A stretch of 56,338 nucleotides of DNA from NCBI GenBank assembly GCA_021199295.1, contig JAJQII010000049.1, positions 1 to 56,338 of the forward strand, written 5' to 3'. The stretch is from Clostridia bacterium. GTDB lineage: Bacteria > Bacillota > Clostridia > Christensenellales > Borkfalkiaceae. Both the position numbers and the translations under genes were made by a program. Shown piece by piece: positions 17,860-26,626 of the stretch (the first letter of the stretch is position 1; the number at the start of each line of letters is the position of its first letter). The notes under the pieces were generated by a model. The model made no database searches, was not told the origin of the DNA, and saw nothing but the letters and a program-made list of their open reading frames with translations.

Positions 17860-18546
17860 ATGGCATATATGGGAATAAAAGTAGTAGAAATTAAAGAAGA
17901 TATATTATCGCGCAACAACATAGGCGCAAAAAAGATAAGGGAAGATTTAAAGGCAAAAAAAGTCTTTTATCTTAACGTTATGTCTTCGCCCGGCAGCGGC
18001 AAAACAACGCTCTTGATACAGCTTGTAAACTACCTTAAAAAAGATTTTTCGGTAGGGGTGATAGAGGCTGATATCGATTCCCAGGTAGACGCCGCCGCTT
18101 TGGCACAAGCCACGGGCGTAAAAACCATACAGATGCACACGGGCAACGCCTGCCACATTACCTGCCAGATGTCAGAAGAAGCGCTGGCGGCGCTGGGCAC
18201 GGACGGGCTGGATATCGTTATATTAGAAAATATAGGCAACCTTGTTTGCCCCGCCGAATTTGACACGGGCGCTAATGAAAATCTTGTTTTATTATCCGTA
18301 CCCGAAGGGGACGACAAGCCGCTTAAATACCCGCTTATGTTCGAGGTAGCTACAGTGGTAGCCATTACTAAAACCGACGTGGCGGAAGTTTTTGATTTCT
18401 CTTACGAAAGGGCAGTAAGCAACATACATATGCGCAATAAAGACGTGCCCGTATTTATTCTTTCTGCCAAAGAGGGCGGCGGCGTGAAGGAACTTGCAGA
18501 GTATATAAAAGAAAAGGCACAGCGTGTAAAAGAAGGGGCGGTATAA
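17860..18546 (+). CDS. hypB: HypB-type GTPase, copy 1
   Basis: 228 aa. SIMIBI GTPase with P-loop MSSPGSGKTT (about 41-50), the switch segment EADIDSQVDA, the metal-site Cys-His pair in NACHITCQM, NLVCPAEFDTG, the PEGDDKPLKYP block and the base-specificity motif TKTDV. HypB delivers nickel to [NiFe]-hydrogenase with HypA. The N-terminal high-affinity or His-rich nickel motif of some HypBs is absent. The alternative start ATG 17869 is plausible because the mapped promoter would leave only about 8 nt before 17860. First gene of an operon that also contains a second hypB and hypA but no hydrogenase. Confidence 0.92.
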   Translation: MAYMGIKVVEIKEDILSRNNIGAKKIREDLKAKKVFYLNVMSSPGSGKTTLLIQLVNYLKKDFSVGVIEADIDSQVDAAALAQATGVKTIQMHTGNACHITCQMSEEALAALGTDGLDIVILENIGNLVCPAEFDTGANENLVLLSVPEGDDKPLKYPLMFEVATVVAITKTDVAEVFDFSYERAVSNIHMRNKDVPVFILSAKEGGGVKELAEYIKEKAQRVKEGAV

Positions 18547-18606
18547 AAACCCCGTTTAAAAACGCTTTGCTTTAAAATAAATTATTAATTCAGGAGACTA
18601 TTTGAT

Positions 18607-19986
18607 ATGGCTAAAGACGAAAGAATTTGTATTGTAGGCGGCGGACCTGCCGGCATGAGCGCCGCTATGTACCTTGAAAAGAACGGGTACAACAACTACG
18701 TCGTTTACGAAAAGACAAACCGTGTGGGCGGCAAGGCATTTTCGCCTAAAATGAAGTGCAAAACTCCCGACGGCAAGTGGGAAGACCGCACCATAGAGAT
18801 GGGCGCTGTAATGGGCTGCGATACATATTTCGCCGTCCGCGAGTGCGAAGAATTCGGCGGCACAACCCACTTAGACGGCCCTCCCATGGGCAGGCGCTTT
18901 ATGCAGACGGACGGCACGCCCCAAAAGTCATCTAAAATTGCTTTGCTCAAAAAGTATATGAAGATGAAAAAGCTCAACAAGCTCCTCAATAAAAAATATT
19001 ACGGCTACGACGTAAACGGCCACCGCGGCGTTGCCCAGGGCAAATACGAAGGCCCTTGCCCCTCGCCTGAAAAGAAGCTGGCGCATATCGAGGGCGAAAA
19101 CCCCAACCTTAAAGACCTGTCTATGCCCTTTTCTGAGTTCCTTAAAAAGAACAACTGCGAAGACGCTACGCTTGTATGGAAAGGTCCTTTCACCTCTTTC
19201 GGCTACGGCTACTTCGACGAGATTCCTGCGGCTTACGTGTTAAAATATCTCGACGCGTTCACCGTACAGCAGTTCCTTTCCACAGGCAAACTGTGGACGT
19301 GGAAAAACGGCACGCAGTCTATATGGGAGGGCGTGAACAGCCACTTAAAGCACCCCGCCCTGCTCAACAGCGAGGTTACTTCGGTTAAACGCGAAGGCGG
19401 CAAGGTACACGTTACCGTAAACGGCAAGACCGAAGAATTTGACAAACTTATACTCTGCACTCCCCTTGAGATGTTCCTCGAATACGGCGATCCCCGCCCC
19501 GAAGAAAAAGAGCTGTTCTCTAAGATAGTGCATAAAAAGTACTTTACAATGGCTGTACGTACCGAAGAAGGCAACTGCCCCGATATATCTTACTATTTCT
19601 TCGAGAATATGACCAACGAGACGCGCGGACATCTTATGGTATTCTATCACCGCTGGCCCGTGGCAGAAATTACCGACCAGCCCCTTGTAACCTTTACTTT
19701 AAGGGATCACGAGGGAATGGAAGACGTTCCGTTCGAAACGGCTAAAGACACCACGCTTGCCGATATGACTAAATGCGGACTCCCCGTGGAAAAGACCGAG
19801 CGCATAGACGACTGGTATTATTTCCCCCACGTTTCGTCTAAAGATTACGCTGCGGGCTGGTACGACAAGGTAGAGGCTATGCAGGGCAAGGACAACACCT
19901 ATTACGCGGGCGAGATTATGTCGTTCGGCGATATGGAAGAGACAGCCGAATACAGCCGCGACCTTGTAAGAAGATTCTTTAAATAA
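18607..19986 (+). CDS. FAD-dependent amine-oxidase-like oxidoreductase
   Basis: 459 aa. N-terminal dinucleotide-binding motif IVGGGPAGMSAAMYLEKNGY and the adjoining GG doublet (RVGGKAFSP) place it in the NAD(P)-binding-Rossmann/amine oxidase-like flavoprotein superfamily (protoporphyrinogen-oxidase or phytoene-desaturase fold). A C-terminal FAD segment with YYAGEIMSFGDMEE near 430-445 agrees. No membrane segment or Fe-S motif; the substrate cannot be read from sequence. It sits between two hypB genes and has a strong RBS (CAGGAG). Its location argues for a redox role in the same process as the nickel chaperones. Confidence 0.85.
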   Translation: MAKDERICIVGGGPAGMSAAMYLEKNGYNNYVVYEKTNRVGGKAFSPKMKCKTPDGKWEDRTIEMGAVMGCDTYFAVRECEEFGGTTHLDGPPMGRRFMQTDGTPQKSSKIALLKKYMKMKKLNKLLNKKYYGYDVNGHRGVAQGKYEGPCPSPEKKLAHIEGENPNLKDLSMPFSEFLKKNNCEDATLVWKGPFTSFGYGYFDEIPAAYVLKYLDAFTVQQFLSTGKLWTWKNGTQSIWEGVNSHLKHPALLNSEVTSVKREGGKVHVTVNGKTEEFDKLILCTPLEMFLEYGDPRPEEKELFSKIVHKKYFTMAVRTEEGNCPDISYYFFENMTNETRGHLMVFYHRWPVAEITDQPLVTFTLRDHEGMEDVPFETAKDTTLADMTKCGLPVEKTERIDDWYYFPHVSSKDYAAGWYDKVEAMQGKDNTYYAGEIMSFGDMEETAEYSRDLVRRFFK

Positions 19987-19994
19987 GGCATATC

Positions 19995-20026
19995 CCTGGT
20001 CCGACGCCGCTTGGCGTCGGACCAGG
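19995..20026 (+). other. Perfect 14-bp intercistronic hairpin
   Basis: CCTGGTCCGACGCC (19995-20008), tetraloop GCTT, GGCGTCGGACCAGG (20013-20026). It lies between the flavoprotein stop and the second hypB, followed by ATAAAAATTT rather than a long T-run. It could be a leaky terminator, an RNA-processing or stability element, or a repetitive hairpin. The ATG of hypB2 is 13 bp beyond it and its RBS is weak. Confidence 0.7.
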
Positions 20027-20039
20027 ATAAAAATTTAAA

Positions 20040-20714
20040 ATGCAAAACGTAAAAACCATTCTTTTAAATAAAAGCGTGTTCGAAGATAACGACAGGCAGG
20101 CAGAAATTTTGCGTTCTTACCTTAAAGAAAAAAAGGTCTTTCTGGTAAACGTAATGTCTTCCCCCGGGGCGGGCAAGACCACCGCTTTAATCTCTCTTAT
20201 ACGCGGACTTTCCAAATATTACCGTATAGGCGTAATGGAAGCCGATATAGATTCAGATACCGACGCCGTAAAGGTGGCTGTGGAAACGGGGGTAAAAGCC
20301 GTGCAGCTGCATACGGGCGGGATGTGCCATCTCGACGCCGATATGACAAAGCAGGGGCTGGACGAGATGGGAACGCAAGACCTTGACCTTGTTTTTCTGG
20401 AAAACGTTGGCAACCTTGTGTGCCCTGCCGAATACGACACCGGCGCTCACCTGGATATGGCTATACTTTCCGTACCCGAGGGGGACGACAAGCCGCTTAA
20501 ATATCCGCTTATATTCCAAAAATGCAGCCTGGTTTTAATAAATAAGACAGATACCCTGCCCTATTTTAATTTTGACATGCAAAAGTGCAGGGATAATATT
20601 TTACTAAGAAACAATAGTGCCGAGGTGATAGCCGTTTCCGCCAAAAACGGCGATAATATGCCCGAGGCAGTGCAGTACTTTAAACAAGTTATAGATAAAT
20701 TTTTGGAGGGGTAA
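20040..20714 (+). CDS. hypB: HypB-type GTPase, copy 2
   Basis: 224 aa. P-loop MSSPGAGKTT (about 36-45), EADIDSDTDA, Cys-His site in GGMCHLDADM, NLVCPAEYDTG, PEGDDKPLKYP and NKTDTLP. The CHLDA form is the more canonical HypB metal site; copy 1 has CHITC instead. Clearly a diverged paralog of copy 1 rather than a recent duplicate. No N-terminal metal-binding extension. It ends 1 bp before the next gene, so the two are probably translated together. Confidence 0.92.
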   Translation: MQNVKTILLNKSVFEDNDRQAEILRSYLKEKKVFLVNVMSSPGAGKTTALISLIRGLSKYYRIGVMEADIDSDTDAVKVAVETGVKAVQLHTGGMCHLDADMTKQGLDEMGTQDLDLVFLENVGNLVCPAEYDTGAHLDMAILSVPEGDDKPLKYPLIFQKCSLVLINKTDTLPYFNFDMQKCRDNILLRNNSAEVIAVSAKNGDNMPEAVQYFKQVIDKFLEG

Positions 20715-20715
20715 T

Positions 20716-23571
20716 ATGCCCGAACAGAACGATAAAATAATAAGCAAGTACCAGAACGAAGAAAAGATGGATAAGTGCTACGCTAAACTCGGTAAAAAAG
20801 CTACCGACGTGGTTGTGCATAAAATAAAGGGCGTATCTGCAAACGACCCCGAATATTGGGGACTTAAAGAGGTATTAACGCCCGAAATGTGCAATATCGC
20901 CCTTAAAATGAAGCAGCGCAAGCCGTACACTTTTGAAGACCTTTTAAAGATGAATAAGGGGTACGACGCCGCCGAATTACATAAACTGTTAGAGGAAATG
21001 GCGTATATAGGCATACTCGAATACGACTATGGCGACAATTACGACCACTACGGCGAACTTAAAGACAAGCCCAGGATAAAGCGCTATAAACTGCCCTTCT
21101 TCGTTCCCGGTTCGGCAGAACTTTTCAACTCCTCTGTAGACAGGATAGAAAAAAATCCTGCCGTTACTTCCTTCTTCGAAAGGATGACGTTTATACCCCT
21201 TGCGGGAATTACGCAGATGATTCCCCCCGGCGGCGACGGCATAGGTATGCACGTTATACCCGTGGAAAAGGCTATAAACGCCGAAAACCAGTCGGTGGAT
21301 CTCGAACATATTTCCTACTGGCTTAAAAAGTACGAAGGGCATATCTCGGCGGGCATCTGCTCGTGCCGCGCTTCCCGCGCTGTACTCGGCGACGGCTGCA
21401 CGGACGACGTAAACGACTGGTGCATACAGGTGGGCGATATGGCGGACTACACTGTAGAAACCAACCGCGCCCATTACATTACCAAAGAGAGAGCGCTGGA
21501 AATTTTAGAACTTGCCGAAAAGAACGGTTACGTGCATCAGATAACCAATATCGACGGCGAGAACAAAATTTTTGATATATGCAACTGCAACGTTAAAATA
21601 TGCAACGCGTTAAGAACGTCGCTTTTATTCAACACGCCCAACCTTTCGCGCAGCGCCTACACGGCAAAAGTTACCAAAGAAAACTGCGTTGCCTGCGGCA
21701 AGTGCGTAGAGGTTTGTCCCGCAGGCGCTGTAAAGCTGGGGCAAAAGCTGTGCGACAAAAAGGGCGACACCGTGGAATATCCCCATGCAATATTGCCCGA
21801 CAATATACGCTGGGGCAAATACGCGTGGGACGAGGAATACCGCGACACCGCCAGAATGTCTAACACGTACAAATCGGGCAGTTCGCCCTGCAAGGCTGCG
21901 TGCCCCGCGCACGTGCCCGTACAGGCGTATGTCGCCCTTGCCCGCGAAGGCAAGTACCGCGAGGCGCTCGCCATGATAAAGACGGAAAATCCCTTCCCCG
22001 CCGTGTGCGGCAGGGTGTGCAACAAGCGCTGTGAAGACGCCTGCACCCGCGGCAAGATAGACGCGCCCGTCGCCATAGACGATATCAAAAAATTCGTGGC
22101 GGACAGGGAAATAAACAGCGCCGAACGCTATATACCCGAAAAGGTAGTGCAGTCGGTTTACGGCAGCTTTGACGAGAAAATCGCCATAATAGGCGGCGGC
22201 CCTGCAGGGCTTTCAGCGGCTTTCTACCTTGCCAGGATGGGCTACAAGCCTACCGTGTTCGAAAAGAACAGCAAGCTCGGCGGCATGCTTACATACGGCA
22301 TACCCAGCTACAAACTGGAAAAAGACGTAATAGAAGCCGAGATAGACGTTATTAAACAGCTCGGCTGTGAAATAAAATGCGGCGTAGAAGTCGGCAAGGA
22401 TGTCACCATACCCCAGCTTAAAGAACAGGGCTACAAGGCGTTTTATATAGCTATAGGCTGCCAGGGCGGCAGACTGCCCGGCATAGAAAACGAAAACGCC
22501 AGGGGCACTGTCACTGCGGTGGAATACTTAAGGGACAGCTACGAAAACAGGACTGAGTTTACGGGCAGCGTGGTAGTAGTAGGCGGCGGCAACGTCGCGG
22601 TGGACTGTGCGCGTAACGCCCGCAGGCTCAAGGCAAGGTCGGTAAAGATGGTCTGCCTGGAAAGGCGGGAAGAGATGCCCGCAAGCAGGCAGGAAATCAA
22701 AGAGACTCTTGAAGAAGATATCGAGATTGCCAATTCGTACGGACCTAAAGAAATTAAAATAGATTCCAGCGGCAAGGTGGTTGCCATAGTGTTTAAAAAA
22801 TGCACCCAGGTCACCGATCCCCAGACGGGCAAATTCAGCCCCCGCTACGACGAAAGCCAGACTATGGAACTGCAGGCGGATAAAATAGTGTTCGCCATAG
22901 GGCAGAGCATAGAGTGGGGCAAACTGTTAGAGGGCACAAAGGTTACCTTCTGGCACGGTAATTATCCCGTTGCCGATAAATTTACCTACCAGACGGAAGA
23001 CGAGGATATATTCGTGGGCGGCGACGTGTATACAGGCCCTAAGTTTGTGATAGACGCAATAGCGCAGGGGCACGAAGCTGCAGAAAGTTTACACCGCCAC
23101 GTGCGCCCCAACGCCCATATGACTATAGGCCGCGACAGGCGCAGCTACACCCCGCTGAATACCGACGATATCACATATCCCGATTACGACACTTGCGGCA
23201 GGCAGGAAGCGGGAATGGATGAGTCTGTAGACTACAAAAATTCCTTTGCTGACGCCCACAAGACGCTTACCGAAGAACAGGTTAAGGCAGAGGCAAAGCG
23301 TTGCCTTTCGTGCGGGGCTTCTTACGTAGATCCCAATAAGTGCATAGGATGCGGCTTGTGTACCACAAGGTGCGAATTTGACGCCATTCACCTCGTAAGG
23401 GATCACCCCAAGTGTACTACAATGCGCAGGGGCGAGGATAAAATAACTGGTATGCTGGGCTACAGCGTAAAACGCGGAATGAAGATTATTCTGCACTGTG
23501 CTTCTAAAGAGGCTCGCATAATGGCTAAAAAGCGTAAAGAGTACAAAAAGGCGCAGAAGGAAAAAACCTGA
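20716..23571 (+). CDS. Multi-domain Fe-S/FAD/NADPH oxidoreductase (GltD/NfnB-like)
   Basis: 951 aa. An N-terminal helical region (about 1-130) is followed by a Cys-rich segment (CSCRASR near 215, GCTDD, DWC, CNCN) of a kind seen in some ferredoxin-domain proteins, then a 4Fe-4S motif CVACGKCVEVCPAG (near 320-335). Next comes a dihydropyrimidine-dehydrogenase-type Fe-S domain (CKAACP ... CGRVC ... CEDAC, about 395-445). FAD and NADPH Rossmann motifs follow (IIGGGPAGLSAAFYLARMG and VVVVGGGNVAVDCA), as in GltD/NfnB. The C-terminus carries CLSCG and CIGCGLCTTRC. It looks like an NADPH-linked electron-transfer hub. It overlaps hypA by 1 bp. Confidence 0.88.
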   Translation: MPEQNDKIISKYQNEEKMDKCYAKLGKKATDVVVHKIKGVSANDPEYWGLKEVLTPEMCNIALKMKQRKPYTFEDLLKMNKGYDAAELHKLLEEMAYIGILEYDYGDNYDHYGELKDKPRIKRYKLPFFVPGSAELFNSSVDRIEKNPAVTSFFERMTFIPLAGITQMIPPGGDGIGMHVIPVEKAINAENQSVDLEHISYWLKKYEGHISAGICSCRASRAVLGDGCTDDVNDWCIQVGDMADYTVETNRAHYITKERALEILELAEKNGYVHQITNIDGENKIFDICNCNVKICNALRTSLLFNTPNLSRSAYTAKVTKENCVACGKCVEVCPAGAVKLGQKLCDKKGDTVEYPHAILPDNIRWGKYAWDEEYRDTARMSNTYKSGSSPCKAACPAHVPVQAYVALAREGKYREALAMIKTENPFPAVCGRVCNKRCEDACTRGKIDAPVAIDDIKKFVADREINSAERYIPEKVVQSVYGSFDEKIAIIGGGPAGLSAAFYLARMGYKPTVFEKNSKLGGMLTYGIPSYKLEKDVIEAEIDVIKQLGCEIKCGVEVGKDVTIPQLKEQGYKAFYIAIGCQGGRLPGIENENARGTVTAVEYLRDSYENRTEFTGSVVVVGGGNVAVDCARNARRLKARSVKMVCLERREEMPASRQEIKETLEEDIEIANSYGPKEIKIDSSGKVVAIVFKKCTQVTDPQTGKFSPRYDESQTMELQADKIVFAIGQSIEWGKLLEGTKVTFWHGNYPVADKFTYQTEDEDIFVGGDVYTGPKFVIDAIAQGHEAAESLHRHVRPNAHMTIGRDRRSYTPLNTDDITYPDYDTCGRQEAGMDESVDYKNSFADAHKTLTEEQVKAEAKRCLSCGASYVDPNKCIGCGLCTTRCEFDAIHLVRDHPKCTTMRRGEDKITGMLGYSVKRGMKIILHCASKEARIMAKKRKEYKKAQKEKT

Positions 23572-23915
23572 TGCACGAGCTTGGTATTGTAATGCACGTC
23601 GTTAAAAGTGTGGAAGACGTTGCAAAGCAAAATAGCGTACAAAAGGTGGTAAAACTCAGAATGGAGGTGGGGGAGGTTTCCTCCGTCGTCCCCGAACTTT
23701 TTGAAGACTGTTTTGCATGGGCAAAAAAAAGGACGGAATTTTTAACCGACTGCGAGCTTGAGCTTATAATAATACAGGGTATTTCTTACTGCAAGGATTG
23801 CCAGAACACCTACCCTACGACGGAGTACGCGAAAAAGTGCCCGCATTGCGGAAGTATAAACACGTACCTTGTAACGGGCAACGAAATTAATATAAAGGAT
23901 ATAGAGGCAATTTAA
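23571..23915 (+). CDS. hypA: HypA nickel metallochaperone
   Basis: 114 aa, normal HypA length. N-terminal MHE (His2), the nickel ligand, and a zinc site with two CxxC pairs (CKDC and CPHC) near 75-95. HypA passes nickel to HypB and on to [NiFe]-hydrogenase, and serves other nickel enzymes in some bacteria. Its ATG overlaps the stop of the 951-aa oxidoreductase. It closes the operon; hypC, hypD, hypE, hypF and hydrogenase subunits are absent from the window. Confidence 0.93.
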   Translation: MHELGIVMHVVKSVEDVAKQNSVQKVVKLRMEVGEVSSVVPELFEDCFAWAKKRTEFLTDCELELIIIQGISYCKDCQNTYPTTEYAKKCPHCGSINTYLVTGNEINIKDIEAI

Positions 23916-23928
23916 TTAAAATTCTATC

Positions 23929-23962
23929 GGGGCAGACAGTTAGCAGGTCTGCCCCTGGTTTT
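23929..23962 (+). terminator. Terminator of the hyp operon
   Basis: GGGGCAGAC (23929-23937) pairs with GTCTGCCCC (23947-23955), followed by TGGTTTTTT. It lies between hypA and the convergent LysR gene. Confidence 0.85.
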
Positions 23963-24844
23963 TTAATGGTTTTCCACCACGCCGTTTAATACTTCTAAAA
24001 ATTTTTCTGCCGCTTTAGAAAATACCTGGTTCTTTTTCCACGCGACGGCAAGCGTGCTTTCAAGTCTGGGCATAAGCGGCCTGAATGTAAGCATGCTGTC
24101 GCCCGTGGTGTTTATAATGCCGTCCAGCCCCACAGCGTAACCTATCCCTTCTTTTACAAGCAGGGATGCGTTGTACAACAGATTGTACGTTGCCACTATA
24201 TTATATTCGCCGTCTTGTTTAAACCAGTCCGACAGCTCGTTCTGGTTTATGGCGTGTTTAGAGCGTATAAGGGGAAGCCCCTGTAAATCTTTGGGCGTGA
24301 TATAGTCTTTTGCGGCAAGCGGGCTGTCTTTACGCATCAGCACGCCCCACGTGTCCTTTTGCGGCAGGCGCAGGTAATTGTATTTGGAAAGGTCGGCAGG
24401 CTCTACCAGAACGGCAAAATCTATAAGCCCTTTATCGAGCTTTTCGGCAACTTCCATAGTGTCGCCGCTGTAAAAGTGGAAGCGTACGCTGTTGCTGTAT
24501 CCAAGCAGTTTTTTAGCCGCCTTCGCCACGGCGGATATGGCGTAAGATTCCCCGCCGCCTATATAAATATCGCCGTAAACGCTTTCGCAGGGGGCGGCAA
24601 TTTCCGCCTGCGTTTTATCGTACAGCGACAGCATTTCTTCTGCGCGTTTTTGTAACAGCTCGCCCGTTTCGGTGAGCGTTATTTTTTTATTTCCCCTTAC
24701 AAAAAGCTGTTTGCCTATCTCTTTTTCAAGGTTCTGCATCTGCCGCGAAAGGCTCGGCTGTGTTATGTACAGCACGTCTGCCGCCTTGGAAATACTTCCT
24801 TCATGCGCTATCGTTAAAAAGTATTTTAATTCCCTCAGTTCCAT
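23963..24844 (-). CDS. LysR-family transcriptional regulator
   Basis: 293 aa from ATG 24844 (MELRELKYFLTIA), chosen over a longer frame because GAGGTG lies just upstream and the start matches the family. Winged helix-turn-helix at 1-60 (EGSISKAADVLYITQPSLSRQMQNLE), then a periplasmic-binding-like effector domain (about 90-290). It is transcribed away from the acetyltransferase/reductase cluster, the typical layout for a LysR regulator and its target. The effector cannot be deduced. Confidence 0.93.
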   Translation of the reverse strand: MELRELKYFLTIAHEGSISKAADVLYITQPSLSRQMQNLEKEIGKQLFVRGNKKITLTETGELLQKRAEEMLSLYDKTQAEIAAPCESVYGDIYIGGGESYAISAVAKAAKKLLGYSNSVRFHFYSGDTMEVAEKLDKGLIDFAVLVEPADLSKYNYLRLPQKDTWGVLMRKDSPLAAKDYITPKDLQGLPLIRSKHAINQNELSDWFKQDGEYNIVATYNLLYNASLLVKEGIGYAVGLDGIINTTGDSMLTFRPLMPRLESTLAVAWKKNQVFSKAAEKFLEVLNGVVENH

Positions 24845-24860
24845 TTTGCACCTCTTTTCT

Positions 24861-24889
24861 ATTATAATGTTTTCAGATATGCCTGTCAA
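24861..24889 (-). promoter_or_regulatory. Promoter of the LysR gene
   Basis: Minus-strand TTGACA (884-889) and TATAAT (861-866), spacer 17 bp. The start point would fall about 10 nt before the ATG. Confidence 0.8.
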
Positions 24890-24899
24890 GCATAGATAA

Positions 24900-24914
24900 C
24901 CTATATAATATAGG
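24900..24914. promoter_or_regulatory. Palindrome between divergent promoters, LysR operator candidate
   Basis: CCTATAT-A-ATATAGG is a perfect 15-bp palindrome between the two divergent promoters; ATGCCT (879-884) and AGGCAT (912-917) form a second, wider inverted pair. The spacing is not the exact T-N11-A LysR box. Binding by the adjacent LysR protein is inferred from position. Confidence 0.45.
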
Positions 24915-24917
24915 CAT

Positions 24918-24946
24918 TTGACATAATAAAAAATGTGCGGTAAAAT
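24918..24946 (+). promoter_or_regulatory. Promoter of the acetyltransferase/reductase cluster
   Basis: TTGACA (918-923) and TAAAAT (941-946) with a 17-bp spacer. Confidence 0.8.
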
Positions 24947-24972
24947 TAAGTAAACAGAATTAAAGGTGGGTT

Positions 24973-25536
24973 ATGACGGCAGAGCAATACACAGAGTTAA
25001 TAAAAACAAATAACTATATACAGGCTGGCTCAGACGTCCATTTGTTTATGCACAAGGCATCCGACGAGGCCCGTAAAATTACCGCAGAAATCAACGGTAA
25101 ATATCACACGGCGGAAGAGTTAAGGGCGTTATTTTTCCGCCTTATCGGCAAAAAGGCAGACGATACCTTCGGGCTGTTCCCGCCATTTTACACCGACTTC
25201 GGCAAAAACATAACAGTCGGCAAGAACGTGTTTATAAACTCGGGTTGCTGTTTCCAGGACCAGGGCGGCATAACGATAGGCGACGGCTCGCTTATAGGGC
25301 ATCAGGTGGTGCTTGCCACTTTAAACCACGACTTATGCCCCGAACGCCGCGCAAGCATGATTGCAAAGCCCATAGTCATAGGCAAAAACGTGTGGATCGG
25401 CGCACACGCTGCCGTGCTTGGCGGGGTAACAGTAGGCGACAATGCCGTTATTGCCGCAGGCGCTGTGGTTAATAAAGACGTGCCCGCAAATACGGTAGTG
25501 GCAGGCGTGCCTGCTAAAATAATAAAGAATATTTAA
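24973..25536 (+). CDS. Sugar O-acetyltransferase (maltose/galactoside family)
   Basis: 187 aa. N-terminal helical Mac domain (about 5-60) followed by a left-handed beta-helix of hexapeptide repeats ([50 protein letters not shown]). The catalytic His is in ATLNHD. It uses acetyl-CoA and probably a sugar or similar acceptor. The ATG follows AAAGGTGGG. First gene of the LysR-linked cluster; 10 bp before the next start. Confidence 0.9.
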   Translation: MTAEQYTELIKTNNYIQAGSDVHLFMHKASDEARKITAEINGKYHTAEELRALFFRLIGKKADDTFGLFPPFYTDFGKNITVGKNVFINSGCCFQDQGGITIGDGSLIGHQVVLATLNHDLCPERRASMIAKPIVIGKNVWIGAHAAVLGGVTVGDNAVIAAGAVVNKDVPANTVVAGVPAKIIKNI

Positions 25537-25546
25537 GGTGGATGGT

Positions 25547-26083
25547 ATGAAGAATGTAGTTATTATATCGGCTACGCCGAGAAAGGGCGGTAATTCAGAG
25601 ATACTCGCGCAGAAATTTGCCGAAGGCGCTATCGCGGCGGCAAACCGCGTACATATTTTTTACGTAAGGGATATAAATCTTAAGTTTTGCACGGGCTGCC
25701 TGTATTGCCAGTCGCACGGCAAATGTGTTTTAAACGACGGCATGAACGGGCTTTACGATACTATACAGCAGGCAGACGTCATCGTGCTTGCCACGCCCGT
25801 GTATTATTATTCGGTAAGCGGCCAGTTAAAGACCTTTCTTGACAGATTGAACCCGCTATATGCCCGAAATAACGCGTTTAAGGACTTCTATCTTCTTGCC
25901 TCTGCGGCAGAAGACGGCAATGCTACTATGGACGGAGCTGTGACAGCGGTGCAGGGGTTTGTTGACTGTTTTGAGGGTACGGCTATAAAAGGCGTAATCC
26001 GCGGCACAGGCGTTACCGATGCTGGCGATATTAATAAGACCAAGTTCCCTGCCCTTGCGTATGAAATGGGCAGAAACGTATGA
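25547..26083 (+). CDS. Flavodoxin-like NAD(P)H/FMN reductase with Cys cluster
   Basis: 178 aa from ATG 25547, preferred over GTG 25538 because AAGGTGG (535-541) is correctly spaced for it. FMN-binding SATPRKGGNSE at the N-terminus; ATPVYYYSVSGQLKTFLDR is typical of the NADPH-dependent FMN reductase family. CTGCLYCQSHGKC has the C-x2-C-x2-C-x4-C spacing of iron-sulfur flavoproteins (Isf), so a 4Fe-4S cluster is possible. Overlaps the next gene by 4 bp. Confidence 0.85.
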   Translation: MKNVVIISATPRKGGNSEILAQKFAEGAIAAANRVHIFYVRDINLKFCTGCLYCQSHGKCVLNDGMNGLYDTIQQADVIVLATPVYYYSVSGQLKTFLDRLNPLYARNNAFKDFYLLASAAEDGNATMDGAVTAVQGFVDCFEGTAIKGVIRGTGVTDAGDINKTKFPALAYEMGRNV

Positions 26084-26604
26084 AAAAATTAATATTGCTT
26101 TTGGCTGCCTGTATGTGCCTTGTTTTGTTCGCGGGGTGCGGCAATAATACTGACACTGAAAGCGTGTATTCTCTCTACGTGGCGGATAGCCAAAGCAGCG
26201 AAAGCGTGGCTGGCGGCAATTCTGAAGAAAGTGAGAGTGAGGTTTCGGCTATGTATATTACTGTAAATTCCAATAAACTTGAGGTTGAGCTTGCGCAAAA
26301 CACGTCGGTTAAGGCGCTTGTAGAGATATTAAAGCAAAACGATATCACTTACACAGCAACCGATTACGGCGGTTTTGAAAAGGTGGGAAATATCGGCTAT
26401 TCCCTGCCGAAAAACGACGAACAAATTACCACGCAGGCAGGCGACGTAATTTTATACCAGGGCAACAATATCTGCCTTTACTATGGCACTAACAGCTACA
26501 CGTTTACGCGCATAGGCAAAATAAACGGCTATACCGACGCGCAGCTAAAAGAACTGCTTTTCGCGGGCAGCGGCAGCGTGACGGTTACAATAAGTTTAAA
26601 TTAA
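26080..26604 (+). CDS. Lipoprotein with cyclophilin-like domain
   Basis: 174 aa. Signal peptide and lipobox FAGC (Cys20), a Ser/Glu-rich linker to about 58, then a cyclophilin-like domain (about 60-172; MYITVNSNKLEVELAQNTSV, then GDVILYQGNNICLYYG) as in the Cyclophil_like2 family found beside flavodoxins and hydrolases. These domains lack proven prolyl isomerase activity. ATGA overlap with the reductase gene. Confidence 0.82.
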   Translation: MKKLILLLAACMCLVLFAGCGNNTDTESVYSLYVADSQSSESVAGGNSEESESEVSAMYITVNSNKLEVELAQNTSVKALVEILKQNDITYTATDYGGFEKVGNIGYSLPKNDEQITTQAGDVILYQGNNICLYYGTNSYTFTRIGKINGYTDAQLKELLFAGSGSVTVTISLN

Positions 26605-26626
26605 ACATATTATGGGGGTAATTAAA

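Noticed and set aside
17860..23915. Ordinary hydrogenase maturation operon
   Set aside because: No hydrogenase subunit or hypCDEF gene appears here and two redox flavoproteins are interleaved, so the simple label was not used.
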